DNA from: Parietichytrium sp. I65-24A
Lineage: Eukaryota; Sar; Bigyra; Thraustochytrida; Thraustochytriidae
Direction of reading: 5' to 3'
Assembly (NCBI GenBank): GCA_012862575.1
Contig: BLSF01000003.1
Coordinates: forward strand, 682,001 to 746,000
DNA: 64,000 bases
The translations under genes were made by a program, and so were the position numbers. Shown here piece after piece: positions 49,506 to 59,299 of this stretch. The notes beneath the pieces are model-generated. The model was not told where the DNA came from and did not search any database. It saw nothing but the letters and a program-made list of their open reading frames with translations. Within the stretch, counting starts at the first letter, position 1. Each line of letters starts with the position of its first letter.

Positions 49506-52500
49506 ATGGAGGAACAGCGGCGCGGTTCGCTGCGGGACAAGGTCAAGTCGGTGCTGGGGCGGGTGTTTAGCACGAAGGGCGGCGAAGATGGCGGGGAGGC
49601 GCGGAAGCGGGAGTCAATCCGCGTGCAGGGCATGCTGGAGGGCGTGGCGAGCGGGAGCGGGAACGAGCGGACGGAAATTCTGTGCTGGGGACAAAGCGCC
49701 CACTTTCAAGAGTCGGTGGTGACCGCGCTGAAGAGGTCGTCGGGCAGGAGCATTGTGCAGATCGTGTCCGGCAGCACGTGCTCGTTCGCGCTGTCAGAGG
49801 ATGGAGCAGTGTTTGGCATCGGAGACAACTCTGACGGGCAGATTGAGCCATCAAAGGACGGGGAGGCGTTTTCCAAGAAGCTCTCGATAATCAATGAACC
49901 GACGTTCATGAACAAGGTAATTGTACAGGCGGCTGCGGGATTCGGGCACTCAGCATTCTTGACGTCCGAAGGCTTTGTGATCACTCATGGGCGCAATGAT
50001 TTTGGCCAGCTCGGCCACTCGCGCGACCGCGAGCCTTACCGAGTTCCCCCTCGGATGGTTCAGAAGATGGGCCGGGACGTGGCCATCCAAGTGGCGTGCG
50101 CAGACTGTGCCACTTTTATTCTCACATCCCGAGGCAAAGTGTTCTCCTTCGGCTCCGGAGAGAACGGCGTGCTCGGTCTTGGAGACAATTTAAATCAGAG
50201 CGAACCTAAACCAATTGGCGGTCTCTTGGACGGCAATCCCGTACGAGCCTTGAGCGCTGGTCCAGAGCATTGCTTTGCCATCACTGTCACTGGGGCCGTG
50301 TTTGCGTGGGGTTCCAACAAATACGGCCAAATCGGGACGAACAGTGAAGCCTGTCTGTCCCCAATCCGGGTGCCCATCCCTTACATGGTGCAAGCGGTCA
50401 GTACTGGCATGAGGCACACCTTGTTCTTAACCTTGAACGGCAGACTGTTGGGCTGTGGTGCTTGCCAGAACGGGCAACTCGGAGACGTTTCGGAACTAAG
50501 AGGAGCAGAATCCATCAAGTACCCTCGTGTGGTACCCGAGATGGAGTTTAACAACGACCCCATCGAGCAGATCGCTGTAGGAGAGTTGCACAGCGTAGTG
50601 CTTACGCGCTCTGGAAAGGTGATGGCATTTGGAGGAGCTTTTTCCAAAGGAAGTCTGGAACTGCTGGAGGCCGCGGACGGCGTCTATCCGTTCAGAATTG
50701 CATCCTTCGGACAAGCCGTGTACGCATTAGGGTCTCCAAAGAAATCCGCTGCAGCAACACAGAGAGACACTATCTCTGGCCGCCAGAAGGCACACCGTAT
50801 CCTTGGTTACACTGCTGCTGAAGTCCTTCAGAAAACGGAACATCTGAACGGCGTACTAAAACGCAAATCACAACGAAAGAGTGTGCGCATCCTCAACCAG
50901 AATCTCAGTATCCAATTCGACATTCACATGCTCAACTCATCTTTCTTGAAGGCCAAGCTTGGCAGTAGCTCTGCTCCCGACCGGATCGATCTGAAGCGTA
51001 ACTCGTGTGTCGATGTACCGGAAATGATACGAGCGCTCAAAGCGTATTCAGACTCCATCATAAGGGTTCTCGGCGAGGCAAAGGGCAAGATTTTTTTGCG
51101 ACAGCAAATAGTCTTCACCGCTGCGCAGCTGGACGGCGCTGCCCCTAACGCCTCAGAGGCAGATCAGCTTCGGGCATACCTAATCATGATGCTTTTGCCG
51201 TTCTCGCACTTGGTCCCAAGCGAGCACAAAATTATCATATTCAACTTGGCTCGCCTCCCAAAGCGCTCCATTGATATTTTGTTCAGCTGGATCAAGAATG
51301 ATGTGCCCAGCGACATCTTCAAGGACTACCTGGTCCATCCTCTGCTACGCATCATCGACGGGCTCGCCGCTCATTTCAACTTTGATAGCAGCTGCCAGTT
51401 CGTCTGCCGCCTCCTGCACTATTGCTTCAAGATCAATCTTTCGCGGCGAAAGAGCACCAAGTTTGGCTATGAGACAATCCGCAACACCGAGTTTTACAGT
51501 GAGCGCCTTGCTGCGCTGCGCGACGAGGATTTGCATCGCCTATTCGAAAGGTGGCGGAGAGCGAAGGCTGCTCAGAAGGCCATTCGAGAAGCTGAAAGGA
51601 TGAGCACTCCAATTGACCCGGGCCAAATTCGAATCGCGCAGGAATTTACGGTATTCGACTATCCGTTCTTGCTTTCCGCTGACGCAAAGCGCAAGGTTCT
51701 GCACATCGAGGATCAGCAGACAATGTTGCGAAATGTTCTGTTTAGCCAGCTGTTCAGTGACACGCCATACTTTGTGATTGAGGTGAGGCGCGACAATCTC
51801 CTCGTAGACACCATCAACCGGTTGACGTCGGTGGACCCTCAGCACTTTAAGAAACCATTGCGCGTAAAATTCGTGGGGGAGGACGGCTTAGACGCTGGCG
51901 GGGTCCGGAAGGAATTTTTCCAGCTTCTATCAGCGCAGCTGTTTTCAGTAGAGTACGGGATGTTTACAGAATACGAATCTACAAATACCATATGGTTCCG
52001 CAACTCGTCCGTGGATGTCGGATCTGATGGTACGGAATTTCTGATCGTAGGAACCCTGATCGGGCTTGCCATCTATAACAACACCCTTTTGGATGTCAGC
52101 TTCCCGCTGCTCATGTATCGCATCCTTTTGGATAAAATGCCTGCTGAGCCTGGTCTTGATGAGCTTGCAGAGCTTGATCCAAAATACGTCAAGAGCTTGA
52201 CCTCCATGCTCGAATACGAGGAAGACGACTTTGAAGATGTGTTTTGCACCACCTTCGAAATTACTCGCGAGGTTTACGGGGAAAAGAAGGTGCACGAGCT
52301 AAAGCCAGGCGGGTCCGACATTTACGTCACTCGCGAGACCAGAGATGAGTACATTTCGCTCTTGTGTAGATATATTCTGATCGAGTGCATCCGCGAGTAC
52401 ACCGTACCACTAGTGCGCGGATTCCAACAGATTATTCCGCCTAACCTCGATTCCCTAAGCTTGTTTGAGCCCAGCGAGCTGGAGCTTGCTGCCACAGGTT

Positions 52501-52844
52501 CACCAGAACTGGACTTTGATGATTTGGAGTATGTCACGATATACGATGGCGGCTACACAAGAGACCATCCTACCATCAAACGATTCTGGAAAGTGGCGAA
52601 ATCCATGACGAACGAACAGAAGCAGCAATTCATGAGCTTTTCGACAGGTTCTCCAAAAGCTCCTGTGGGCGGCTTGCGCACAATTCCGTTTAAAATCCAA
52701 CGAGCTGGCCCGGACTCGGAGCGCCTGGTGAGCTCGTCCACGTGCTTCAACACCTTACTCCTACCCGACTACAGCTCTGAGGCCAAGTTGCGAAAGAAGC
52801 TGCTCACCTCGATCGAGCACAATCAGGGTTTTGGTAACGAATGA
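49506..52844 (+). CDS. RCC1-HECT E3 ubiquitin ligase (HERC4-like)
   Basis: 1112 residues, one exon, ATG at 49506 in the context GCAAG-ATG-G. After a basic N-terminus, residues about 55-410 form six to seven RCC1 blades (FGRN-like signatures HGRNDFGQLGHS, FGSGENGVLGLGDN, WGSNKYGQIG, and GPEHCFAIT, GMRHTLFLT, GELHSVVLT). The middle, about 420-730, is helical and follows the HERC layout. The HECT domain occupies about 770-1112, with LRVKFVGEDGLDAGGVRKEF, the conserved LYNNTLLDVSFPLLMYR-like block (IYNNTLLDVSFPLLMYRILL) and catalytic Cys1080 in STCFNTLLLPDY. The order and size match small HERC proteins (HERC3-6, about 1050 residues), which form ubiquitin thioesters and act in endosomal and protein-quality-control pathways. 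Substrates are unknown. Confidence 0.95.
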   Translation: MEEQRRGSLRDKVKSVLGRVFSTKGGEDGGEARKRESIRVQGMLEGVASGSGNERTEILCWGQSAHFQESVVTALKRSSGRSIVQIVSGSTCSFALSEDGAVFGIGDNSDGQIEPSKDGEAFSKKLSIINEPTFMNKVIVQAAAGFGHSAFLTSEGFVITHGRNDFGQLGHSRDREPYRVPPRMVQKMGRDVAIQVACADCATFILTSRGKVFSFGSGENGVLGLGDNLNQSEPKPIGGLLDGNPVRALSAGPEHCFAITVTGAVFAWGSNKYGQIGTNSEACLSPIRVPIPYMVQAVSTGMRHTLFLTLNGRLLGCGACQNGQLGDVSELRGAESIKYPRVVPEMEFNNDPIEQIAVGELHSVVLTRSGKVMAFGGAFSKGSLELLEAADGVYPFRIASFGQAVYALGSPKKSAAATQRDTISGRQKAHRILGYTAAEVLQKTEHLNGVLKRKSQRKSVRILNQNLSIQFDIHMLNSSFLKAKLGSSSAPDRIDLKRNSCVDVPEMIRALKAYSDSIIRVLGEAKGKIFLRQQIVFTAAQLDGAAPNASEADQLRAYLIMMLLPFSHLVPSEHKIIIFNLARLPKRSIDILFSWIKNDVPSDIFKDYLVHPLLRIIDGLAAHFNFDSSCQFVCRLLHYCFKINLSRRKSTKFGYETIRNTEFYSERLAALRDEDLHRLFERWRRAKAAQKAIREAERMSTPIDPGQIRIAQEFTVFDYPFLLSADAKRKVLHIEDQQTMLRNVLFSQLFSDTPYFVIEVRRDNLLVDTINRLTSVDPQHFKKPLRVKFVGEDGLDAGGVRKEFFQLLSAQLFSVEYGMFTEYESTNTIWFRNSSVDVGSDGTEFLIVGTLIGLAIYNNTLLDVSFPLLMYRILLDKMPAEPGLDELAELDPKYVKSLTSMLEYEEDDFEDVFCTTFEITREVYGEKKVHELKPGGSDIYVTRETRDEYISLLCRYILIECIREYTVPLVRGFQQIIPPNLDSLSLFEPSELELAATGSPELDFDDLEYVTIYDGGYTRDHPTIKRFWKVAKSMTNEQKQQFMSFSTGSPKAPVGGLRTIPFKIQRAGPDSERLVSSSTCFNTLLLPDYSSEAKLRKKLLTSIEHNQGFGNE

Positions 52845-53093
52845 GTGACAATTACGTTCATAGTTTTTTTGTTCATTTTCTTTTTTAATTAATTTTATTA
52901 AAAAAAAACGGGGAAGTATTACTTTGTGAGCGAACATGGGATTGCCTCGAGAAAGAAAAACACAGCCAAGGCGTGCAGAACAAACACTCAGAGCTCAAAA
53001 CACAGTCCAATCAAAACAAAAGCTTTCAAAACTGTGGAATAAAATGCATCGCCCCAGCCAAACATGGGATCGTGTGTTCTTGACGGTCGCAGT

Positions 53094-54932
53094 TCAAATC
53101 GGCCTGAAGGACGTACTTCCTTCCCCAACTTGGAAGGCAATGCTCCCAACTCCGTCAATCACAATGTCAGCATGACCGTTGGCGTCGTCAGCAGCCTCGA
53201 GATTACGTGCTTGTCTAGCGACGCGCCGTTCGTGTCTGGCGCGGTTCCGATGGACAATCTGTTGGCCTTGTGTGGCGAGGTCTTTGCGGTCCTTTTCGCT
53301 GAGCAAGTTGAAATCCCGGTGGGTTTCTACTCCGAGCGAGTTGAGGAAACGATCAAATAGGCGGAAGAATGTGCATGCCGCTAAAAGCACGATCACCAGT
53401 GGGACGTAATAGTTGAAGGAGCTTCCGAAGAAAGGCACCACGGACATGTTCCCCACAAGTTTGGAGAAAGCGAGCTGCTGGGCATCCGAAGGGTGCAGCA
53501 TCCCGATGTAATTTATCCCCAGCGAGAATTGCAGCCGGCCAAGGTAGGAAGCATTGCCAAGGAGCGAGTACGCGTCGGTTTGGCGGTTCGAGTGCATAGC
53601 CAATGAGTCCAGCAGCTTGAACTTGAACAGTGCTGTATATATGCACGCGGCCATGTAGAGGAGCGGCACCGAAGCGAAGAAAAAGACGAGCGTCTCACTC
53701 TCCACGTTGTGCACCATGAGAGCGAACAGAGACGCTTGGCTGTAAAACGGCGAGACGCACTCGTTGTAGAGCACAATGGCGGACATGACTGCACAAACGT
53801 ACGCCGACACCTTCCAGAACAAGTAGCGATACCGCAGGGTAAACCCTGGCGCAGGGGACGTGTTCTCGTAGGCTTGATGGGCGTGTGAGTGATGGGAGGA
53901 GGAGGAGGGTGTATGACTGAGGCCTTGCTGCAAGGAGTCCTCGTCAAGACGCTGATAAAATCCACCGGAGCTATCCAAGCGGGCCATAAGGGCCTCCAGT
54001 CGTGCCGTCTGGTCGAGTGTCTCGCGCATCTCGCAGTGCGCCCGCTCGGCTCGAATCACGGCCTTTTTGAGTTTGTAATGCAGGTCCACCAGTCTCTTGG
54101 TCGCAGTGCGTCCTGCAACAAGCCCTGACCCATACGTCTCACTCTCCATTTCTTCGGAGGAGCCCCTCCTCAGCCTCGACGCCGCAAAGTCCACGAGCCA
54201 CGCCGCTTCTGCCTTCTCGGCCTTGGCGCGGACCCCGGCGTACTGTGCGGCGACATCTTCGGACACGGCGGCCTCGCTCTCGCCCTGGAACGCGTACACG
54301 CGCTCCACAGCCTCGCTCAGGTCCGCCTGTGCGTCCAGCAGCCGGTCATCCAGCGCGGGCGCCCCGCAGTACAGCCCTTCCAGTAGCCCTGCGGGGTCCG
54401 CGCGCACCCACAGGTCCCGCGGCACCGCGATCACGCCGTACCCGAGCATCACCGCCACCAGAGCCGCGCCGTAGACGTTTGCCGCGCCCATTAGCACGCC
54501 GCTCGCGCCGCCGTCCGCGCCCCGCAGCGCCGCCATCCCCGCAGCAGCGCCCGCGAACGCGCCCAGCACCGCGCCCATGCGCGCGTACATGCGCGCGTTC
54601 CGCCGTACGCCCGCGCTGAGCCGGCCTGACCACCCGAACTCTCCTGCCGCCCACGCCTCCATCAGCACCGGGCACACCGCCCAGCTCCACGCCAGCGACG
54701 CCCAGTAGTCCGCGGACCACAGCGCGTACAGCCCCGCGGACGCCGTCGAGGACACCCCCGCTGAGGCCACGTCCCCGGGGAGCAGCCCCGCAACGGCGCC
54801 TGCGCCGAGCACCCAGCCCACGAACGCCACCGACTGCAGACCGACGCCAGTGTCGCGACGGCTGAAACGACGCAGCAGAGAGAGAGCCCACGCCGCGGAC
54901 ACCACCCATGCTGCGATGCACAGCCACCACAT
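53094..54932 (-). CDS. LMBRD2-type nine-span membrane protein
   Basis: 612 residues from ATG at 54932 (TTG-initiated extension into the repeat leader discounted). Five hydrophobic segments fill the first 200 residues, ending with GYGVIAVPRDLW, the LMBR1-family motif. A cytosolic coiled-coil loop with paired KLKKAVIRAERAH helices lies at about 205-330, then four spans follow to about residue 550, including HSNRQTDAYSLL, SLGINYIG and NYYVPLVIVLLA, which correspond closely to the QTDAYSLL, LNFLG and YYPMLVVIL blocks of LMBRD2. The tail ends in an Arg/Ala-rich stretch. LMBR1-type proteins include lipocalin and cobalamin transport factors; LMBRD2 has been linked to GPCR signalling in animals. The exact role here is unknown. 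The N-terminal half is very Ala/Gly-rich with extreme GC3. Confidence 0.88.
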   Translation of the reverse strand: MWWLCIAAWVVSAAWALSLLRRFSRRDTGVGLQSVAFVGWVLGAGAVAGLLPGDVASAGVSSTASAGLYALWSADYWASLAWSWAVCPVLMEAWAAGEFGWSGRLSAGVRRNARMYARMGAVLGAFAGAAAGMAALRGADGGASGVLMGAANVYGAALVAVMLGYGVIAVPRDLWVRADPAGLLEGLYCGAPALDDRLLDAQADLSEAVERVYAFQGESEAAVSEDVAAQYAGVRAKAEKAEAAWLVDFAASRLRRGSSEEMESETYGSGLVAGRTATKRLVDLHYKLKKAVIRAERAHCEMRETLDQTARLEALMARLDSSGGFYQRLDEDSLQQGLSHTPSSSSHHSHAHQAYENTSPAPGFTLRYRYLFWKVSAYVCAVMSAIVLYNECVSPFYSQASLFALMVHNVESETLVFFFASVPLLYMAACIYTALFKFKLLDSLAMHSNRQTDAYSLLGNASYLGRLQFSLGINYIGMLHPSDAQQLAFSKLVGNMSVVPFFGSSFNYYVPLVIVLLAACTFFRLFDRFLNSLGVETHRDFNLLSEKDRKDLATQGQQIVHRNRARHERRVARQARNLEAADDANGHADIVIDGVGSIAFQVGEGSTSFRPI

Positions 54933-55486
54933 GTTTACCCCCTCTGTCTTTCTGTCTTTCTGTCTTTCTGTCTCTCTCAATCTCTCGCTTTCGCTTTCGC
55001 TTTCGCGGTGTCTGTCTGTCCGCGCTGCTAGAAGCAGCGCTGCGGTTGGCGTACGCGAGGACTAGCGAAACGGCTGGCAAGCCTAAGAAGAGACACTGCG
55101 CGCACCGCAGGGACCGCAGGGCGTCGCTTACTATTTCGTGCGACAAACGGCTAGCGGTGGCGGTTTCTAGCCGTTCCGTGCGCAGCTCACTCTAGGCTAG
55201 AGCTACTAATTAGTTTCTACCCATTCACAAGATATCCCTAATCCCCATCTACTACGAACTCACTATACATATTTAATTGGTAGGACTATCCGAGCTCTTA
55301 AGTGGTAAGGACTGGCTATGTTATACACTATCGTATAGTGATTCCTAGCTTTCGTGCGACGGTTGGGAAGTGTGTTGGGAGGTTCTATTGAAACGTGTAG
55401 CAAGTCCTATCGGTGGGCAGAGAAGCAAGTGTCCGCGCACTGAACGAAACGAAAGAGAAATTTGCCGACCGGTGAATTTCAATTAG

Positions 55487-55517
<31 letters not shown>

Positions 55518-55560
55518 GAGAGAGAGAGAGAGAAAGAAAGAAAGAAAGAAAGAAAGAGAG
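54933..55560. other. Divergent promoter region LMBRD2-like / TBCA
   Basis: Simple repeats flank both starts: TTTCTGTC units and CGAAAG-type repeats (54950-55010) upstream of the minus-strand gene and ACAG, GA and AAAG runs (55495-55560) upstream of TBCA. In each case the purine-rich strand is the sense strand. CACTATCGTATAGTG near 55326-55340 is a 6-bp-arm inverted repeat. Confidence 0.6.
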
Positions 55561-55878
55561 ATGGACAAGGCGACCACACAAGCGCTGAGGGTGAAAGTAG
55601 GTGTGCTGAAGCGCGCAGTGAAAGAGCACGGCATGTACAAGGACGAGGTGGAAAAGCTCGGCGCAGAGCTGGAGAGTATGGGCCAGGAGCACGACAAGTA
55701 CCGCCAGATCGCACAGGCTATGGATGAGTCAAAGGCCATGGTGCTGGACGCCGCGAGCAGGGCGACGGACGCCAAAGACGCCATGGAGGCGTTTCTGACG
55801 GAGGAGAACGTGGACGAGGAGAATGATTTGGTGAAAGAGGCGAAGGCGCTCATTGCGAAGGCGGATGAGATACAGTGA
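55561..55878 (+). CDS. TBCA: Tubulin-folding cofactor A
   Basis: 105 residues from ATG at 55561, directly after an AAAG/GA repeat leader. The sequence follows TBCA throughout: an N-terminal LRVKVGVLKRAVKEHGMYKDEV helix (K-x-GVVKRL-KE-x-MY-x-KE in animals), then a charged loop and long second and third helices, with the usual family length of about 108. TBCA holds beta-tubulin folding intermediates released by CCT and hands them to the cofactor D/E/C pathway in the cytosol. Gene lengths, residue pattern and position of the GxxKRxxKE motif make the call secure. The upstream in-frame ATG-less extension (from 55462) reads only repeat sequence. Confidence 0.93.
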   Translation: MDKATTQALRVKVGVLKRAVKEHGMYKDEVEKLGAELESMGQEHDKYRQIAQAMDESKAMVLDAASRATDAKDAMEAFLTEENVDEENDLVKEAKALIAKADEIQ

Positions 55879-56295
55879 AGAAGCGGTGTCGTGAAGTGTG
55901 ATTTTGAGACGGTTGGCTTCGCCCCGTCAGGAGTGAAATTGCACTGAGAGTCAAGAACTTAGCATTAGAATGCGAGGGGTTTGTCGCGTGCTCTCGGGTG
56001 ACTGAGTCACGAAAGGTCGCAGTTTCTCTGGATTTAAAACGAGTAGCTAATTTTTTTTTTCTTTCTCTTTGCTTTTCATGAAAATTCTTCCTCTCTTCAA
56101 GTCTGTAGATCGAGCCTTTCTGTACAGTTGGAACTTGGCCATGTTTTGCGGTCGATCAAGTCATGCATCCCCCTATCTTTATCAGAGAACAAAATTTGTG
56201 AATCAGTCGCGTGCAGAGAAATATATGTTATTCCAACAGTCAGTAATGCTATGAGGTTACTTTTATTCTTTAATCAATATCCCACAAAAGAGTGA
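55879..56295. other. Spacer between convergent genes
   Basis: No gene seen. T-rich stretch at 56050-56072 and AT-rich sequence at 56255-56285, probably 3' processing regions. Confidence 0.6.
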
Positions 56296-58203
56296 TCATG
56301 CCACACAAGACCAATTTTCGTTCCGCGCCGTGCGATAGTCCCCCTCGTCTTCATCGCTACTTGCTTCGTCAGAACCTGTGTACGAGAATCCGTCCATGCG
56401 CTCCTCGTCATCGGTGTCATAACCATCAAAGTCTTGCAAGGAGGAAAGTGCACCGTTGGATGCTGCGAGCGACGCGTTGGTGAAAGACATCATTCTCCGA
56501 TGCGGGGACCGGCTGTAGGCTTCCATCATGGGATTCTCGACTTGAGCGTTGTCCAAGTCGAACAAGTTCTTTGGGCCGCTCAGCTGCGATGTAGAAAGCC
56601 TCTGTGCGTTCGGCTTGCCAGATTCCAGATCTCGAATGGCTGATGCAATGGCGGGGTTCTTATTTTCCAGCCCTGCTCCCGGAAGAGGCGTTCGGGATGC
56701 TCCGCCCAGTGACTTGACTCTATTTTGCTTATTTGCAGTTGGGGACTCGGCAAACCACCATCTACAGCACTTGTTGAGGTAGAATGCGAACGGACGCTCC
56801 ATAAAGGTAGTCCATGCTGCGGATAATGCCAGAAGGCAAATCAAGTACGGCATAAAATAATTTGCGATCAGTTTGGCCGGGACTTGAACAACTTCGCCAG
56901 TATCTGGAAGGACCCTCGTAGCATTAATGTGCGTATTGGTGTACTGCCACTGCTCAAACATGAAATACATTGGGTATTGAAAGCAGTACACAGTAAAGGA
57001 GAATCCCCCGAGCCCGGTCATGATTGGGTGCTCCAAAACGCACGACATGGAGTACGAGGCCATTCGTGAACCGGACGTGACCGTATAACCAAGCAAGATC
57101 GCACCAATCACAGGAGATAATCCGGTAATCAGGAACGCTTCTTCACCAATCCAGTGCAACGGTTGCTCCACACCATCCGGAATGTCTTGCAGTGGTTGCT
57201 GTACCATCACCCCGATCGAAACAAAAACTCCAAACGCAGCAGCGAGTAGATCTGGCACGATGTAGCATAACCCAGTCCGTGTAATTTTCGGATCGTCCAC
57301 CATCTCAGCAAAGACAACGCCTATCCAAAAGTCAAAGATGCGGCAGGTCGGAAACTTGTAGAGAAATTCAAACTGCTGTGAAGTGATCTGTCCGTCTTGC
57401 GCCAAAAAGAGGTACATGCACGGTGCCATGCCAAGAACGTACAATGTTGCAACTAAGACGAATTTGAAGCGCAGGGAACGGTGGAAGAGCTCATTGAGGA
57501 CCCGCATGAGCTTGTTAATGAATGGGTACAATACCCATGCAAAGAAGAGCGTGGAGACGAGCCATCCCGCAGGGTTTGGCTGATTTAAAAGCTCCCTGCT
57601 CCATTCCGTGCTGCTTGGCAGCTCAAACCAACTCTGGAGCAGCAAGCAGTCGGCGATTGCTTGTACAGGGTACTTGGATGGCAGAGCATCGTGGCGAGTG
57701 AATAGCGGGTCCACAAGACCGAGGATACATGATGCAATGTAGGTGAAGAATACGCGCCCCATTCGCCGAACATAAAAATTGATCACCGATTTGGCGTCAG
57801 GATACTGCTTGCGTTTGTACGCATAGTGGGTGATGAAGCCAGAGAGCACGATGTAAATGCCAGATGGCACAAAACTCCGGTTCAACACGAGCAAAAAGGT
57901 GGTGTCCCCGTACTCCCGGAACGCTGTGGCCTGAAAGTGCCCAACTAGGATCCACAACGTCGCGAGAGCACGAACTCCCGAGACGCTGTTAATCGTTCTC
58001 ACGCGACGAAAGTTTTTCGCGGTGCTGGCCTTTACTGAACGAGCCAGTGGAGTCTTCACCAACGTCCGTGCCGTCGCATTTCCCTTCGAGAGCGTCAAGC
58101 TCGTGGAATGGGATGTCGGTGTAGACATGATCCCCGACTTGTCCGCGTCTGTGGAGGCCATATTTGGACGCTCGTCTGATGATTCTTGGTTTGGAGCGAG
58201 CAT
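56296..58203 (-). CDS. Acyltransferase-3 family membrane protein
   Basis: 635 residues from ATG at 58203 (a GTG-started 32-residue extension is ignored). After about 95 Ser/Thr-rich residues, the membrane domain starts SVSGVRALATLWILVGHFQ, the acyltransferase-3 (OafA/NRF-6-type) signature with the conserved His. About ten hydrophobic spans follow, including SGFITHYAYKRKQ, FYVRRMGRVFFTYIAS (the RRxxRVxP-like region) and PTCRIFDFWIGVVFAEM, ending near residue 475. The Asp/Ser-rich cytosolic tail (about 150 residues) is unusual for the family and has several acidic Ser clusters. Relatives move acyl groups from a donor to sugars, lipids or proteins at a membrane; substrate here is unknown. One exon. 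Confidence 0.85.
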   Translation of the reverse strand: MLAPNQESSDERPNMASTDADKSGIMSTPTSHSTSLTLSKGNATARTLVKTPLARSVKASTAKNFRRVRTINSVSGVRALATLWILVGHFQATAFREYGDTTFLLVLNRSFVPSGIYIVLSGFITHYAYKRKQYPDAKSVINFYVRRMGRVFFTYIASCILGLVDPLFTRHDALPSKYPVQAIADCLLLQSWFELPSSTEWSRELLNQPNPAGWLVSTLFFAWVLYPFINKLMRVLNELFHRSLRFKFVLVATLYVLGMAPCMYLFLAQDGQITSQQFEFLYKFPTCRIFDFWIGVVFAEMVDDPKITRTGLCYIVPDLLAAAFGVFVSIGVMVQQPLQDIPDGVEQPLHWIGEEAFLITGLSPVIGAILLGYTVTSGSRMASYSMSCVLEHPIMTGLGGFSFTVYCFQYPMYFMFEQWQYTNTHINATRVLPDTGEVVQVPAKLIANYFMPYLICLLALSAAWTTFMERPFAFYLNKCCRWWFAESPTANKQNRVKSLGGASRTPLPGAGLENKNPAIASAIRDLESGKPNAQRLSTSQLSGPKNLFDLDNAQVENPMMEAYSRSPHRRMMSFTNASLAASNGALSSLQDFDGYDTDDEERMDGFSYTGSDEASSDEDEGDYRTARNENWSCVA

Positions 58204-59299
58204 TGTTGCACAGACACGCCTCGTGATATCAGCAGCCGAACTTTGCAGTAGCACTTGAAGCACCCGATCAGCACTCGCTCGACAACTGGTCTGACTCACT
58301 GAGGCTGGCCGATGAGTATGCTGCTCGCTGTTGGCTCTGGGGTCGGTCCCAGCCCGTCCAAGCCGTTGATTGGCTGAACACGTTGAAAGTCGAAGCAGTT
58401 CACGCGTGGTGGGACAAGTGCTTTCTCCACTTCACATATAGTTTACTAGTCAGGAGAGTTGCAACGCGGGCAGTTGCCAGTGTCTGGGCCGTCTCTCTCC
58501 AACAGTAGACTTGAGATAACGTGTGCTCACCGATTGCAGATGGCCAATTTGAAACACCAAAACTTCAAACTTTTACCCCAAGCCGTGTACCGGTACAGCG
58601 TGTAGGTCCACACAAGTGGCCGCCACTAATCTGCAGAACAGAATCCAGCATTTCCGGGAGCGTCCGGGAGCCCTCATTGACAAGAGCTCCTCACATTCAC
58701 AGTCGAATCGTTTGCGATCGATCATCGAGTTGAAGTTTGCAGTTCTTATCTTTTACTTTTGCGACATTGCTCGAGGCTTTGTTTTGCTCAAAATGTCATT
58801 TCTTTTGTCTCTGAATTTCTGAATCCACGCAGTACCGCAAGGACGGCCCATTCACTCGCGACTCGCAACTATGGGAGGTGGTCAAATGTGCTCCCACTCG
58901 ATTACCCTCGAGAACAAACAGTGTAAACGGTCTCTTTGCCCGTAATTTTACTAACCATGATTTAGAAAAGTGTACCATGCAGCTATCAGCAGCTAGTAGC
59001 TACAACCCCAATACGCCATAATACGCCAATCAACATCAATCAACAGCTGAGACATGCTGAGACATTAATCAAAACCGTTCCGGAAGACGTCGCGCGTGGA
59101 GCTTGAGCTTGACGATGGATGTAACCCTTTAGCTTTGCGGCTGGAAACCTGTGAATGAAAGGCACAAATGCAATCTTGCAGGAGGGTGATGGGAAATATA
59201 TGCTGAAAAGCATCTTGGATATTTTTATTTTTATTTTTTTTAATTGAAGGAGTGAAAGGTTTGTGAGTTGTGTGAAGACAATAACAAGCGCAGCAGCTT
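58204..59299. other. Spacer
   Basis: No supported gene. GTGTACCGGTACAGC near 58587 contains the palindrome TACCGGTA. A T-rich stretch at 59219-59243 lies downstream of the kinesin stop. Confidence 0.55.

Noticed and set aside
53070-53110. GTTCAAATC, a tRNA box-B-like word
   Set aside because: It overlaps the end of the LMBRD2-like gene and no cloverleaf or box A fits around it.
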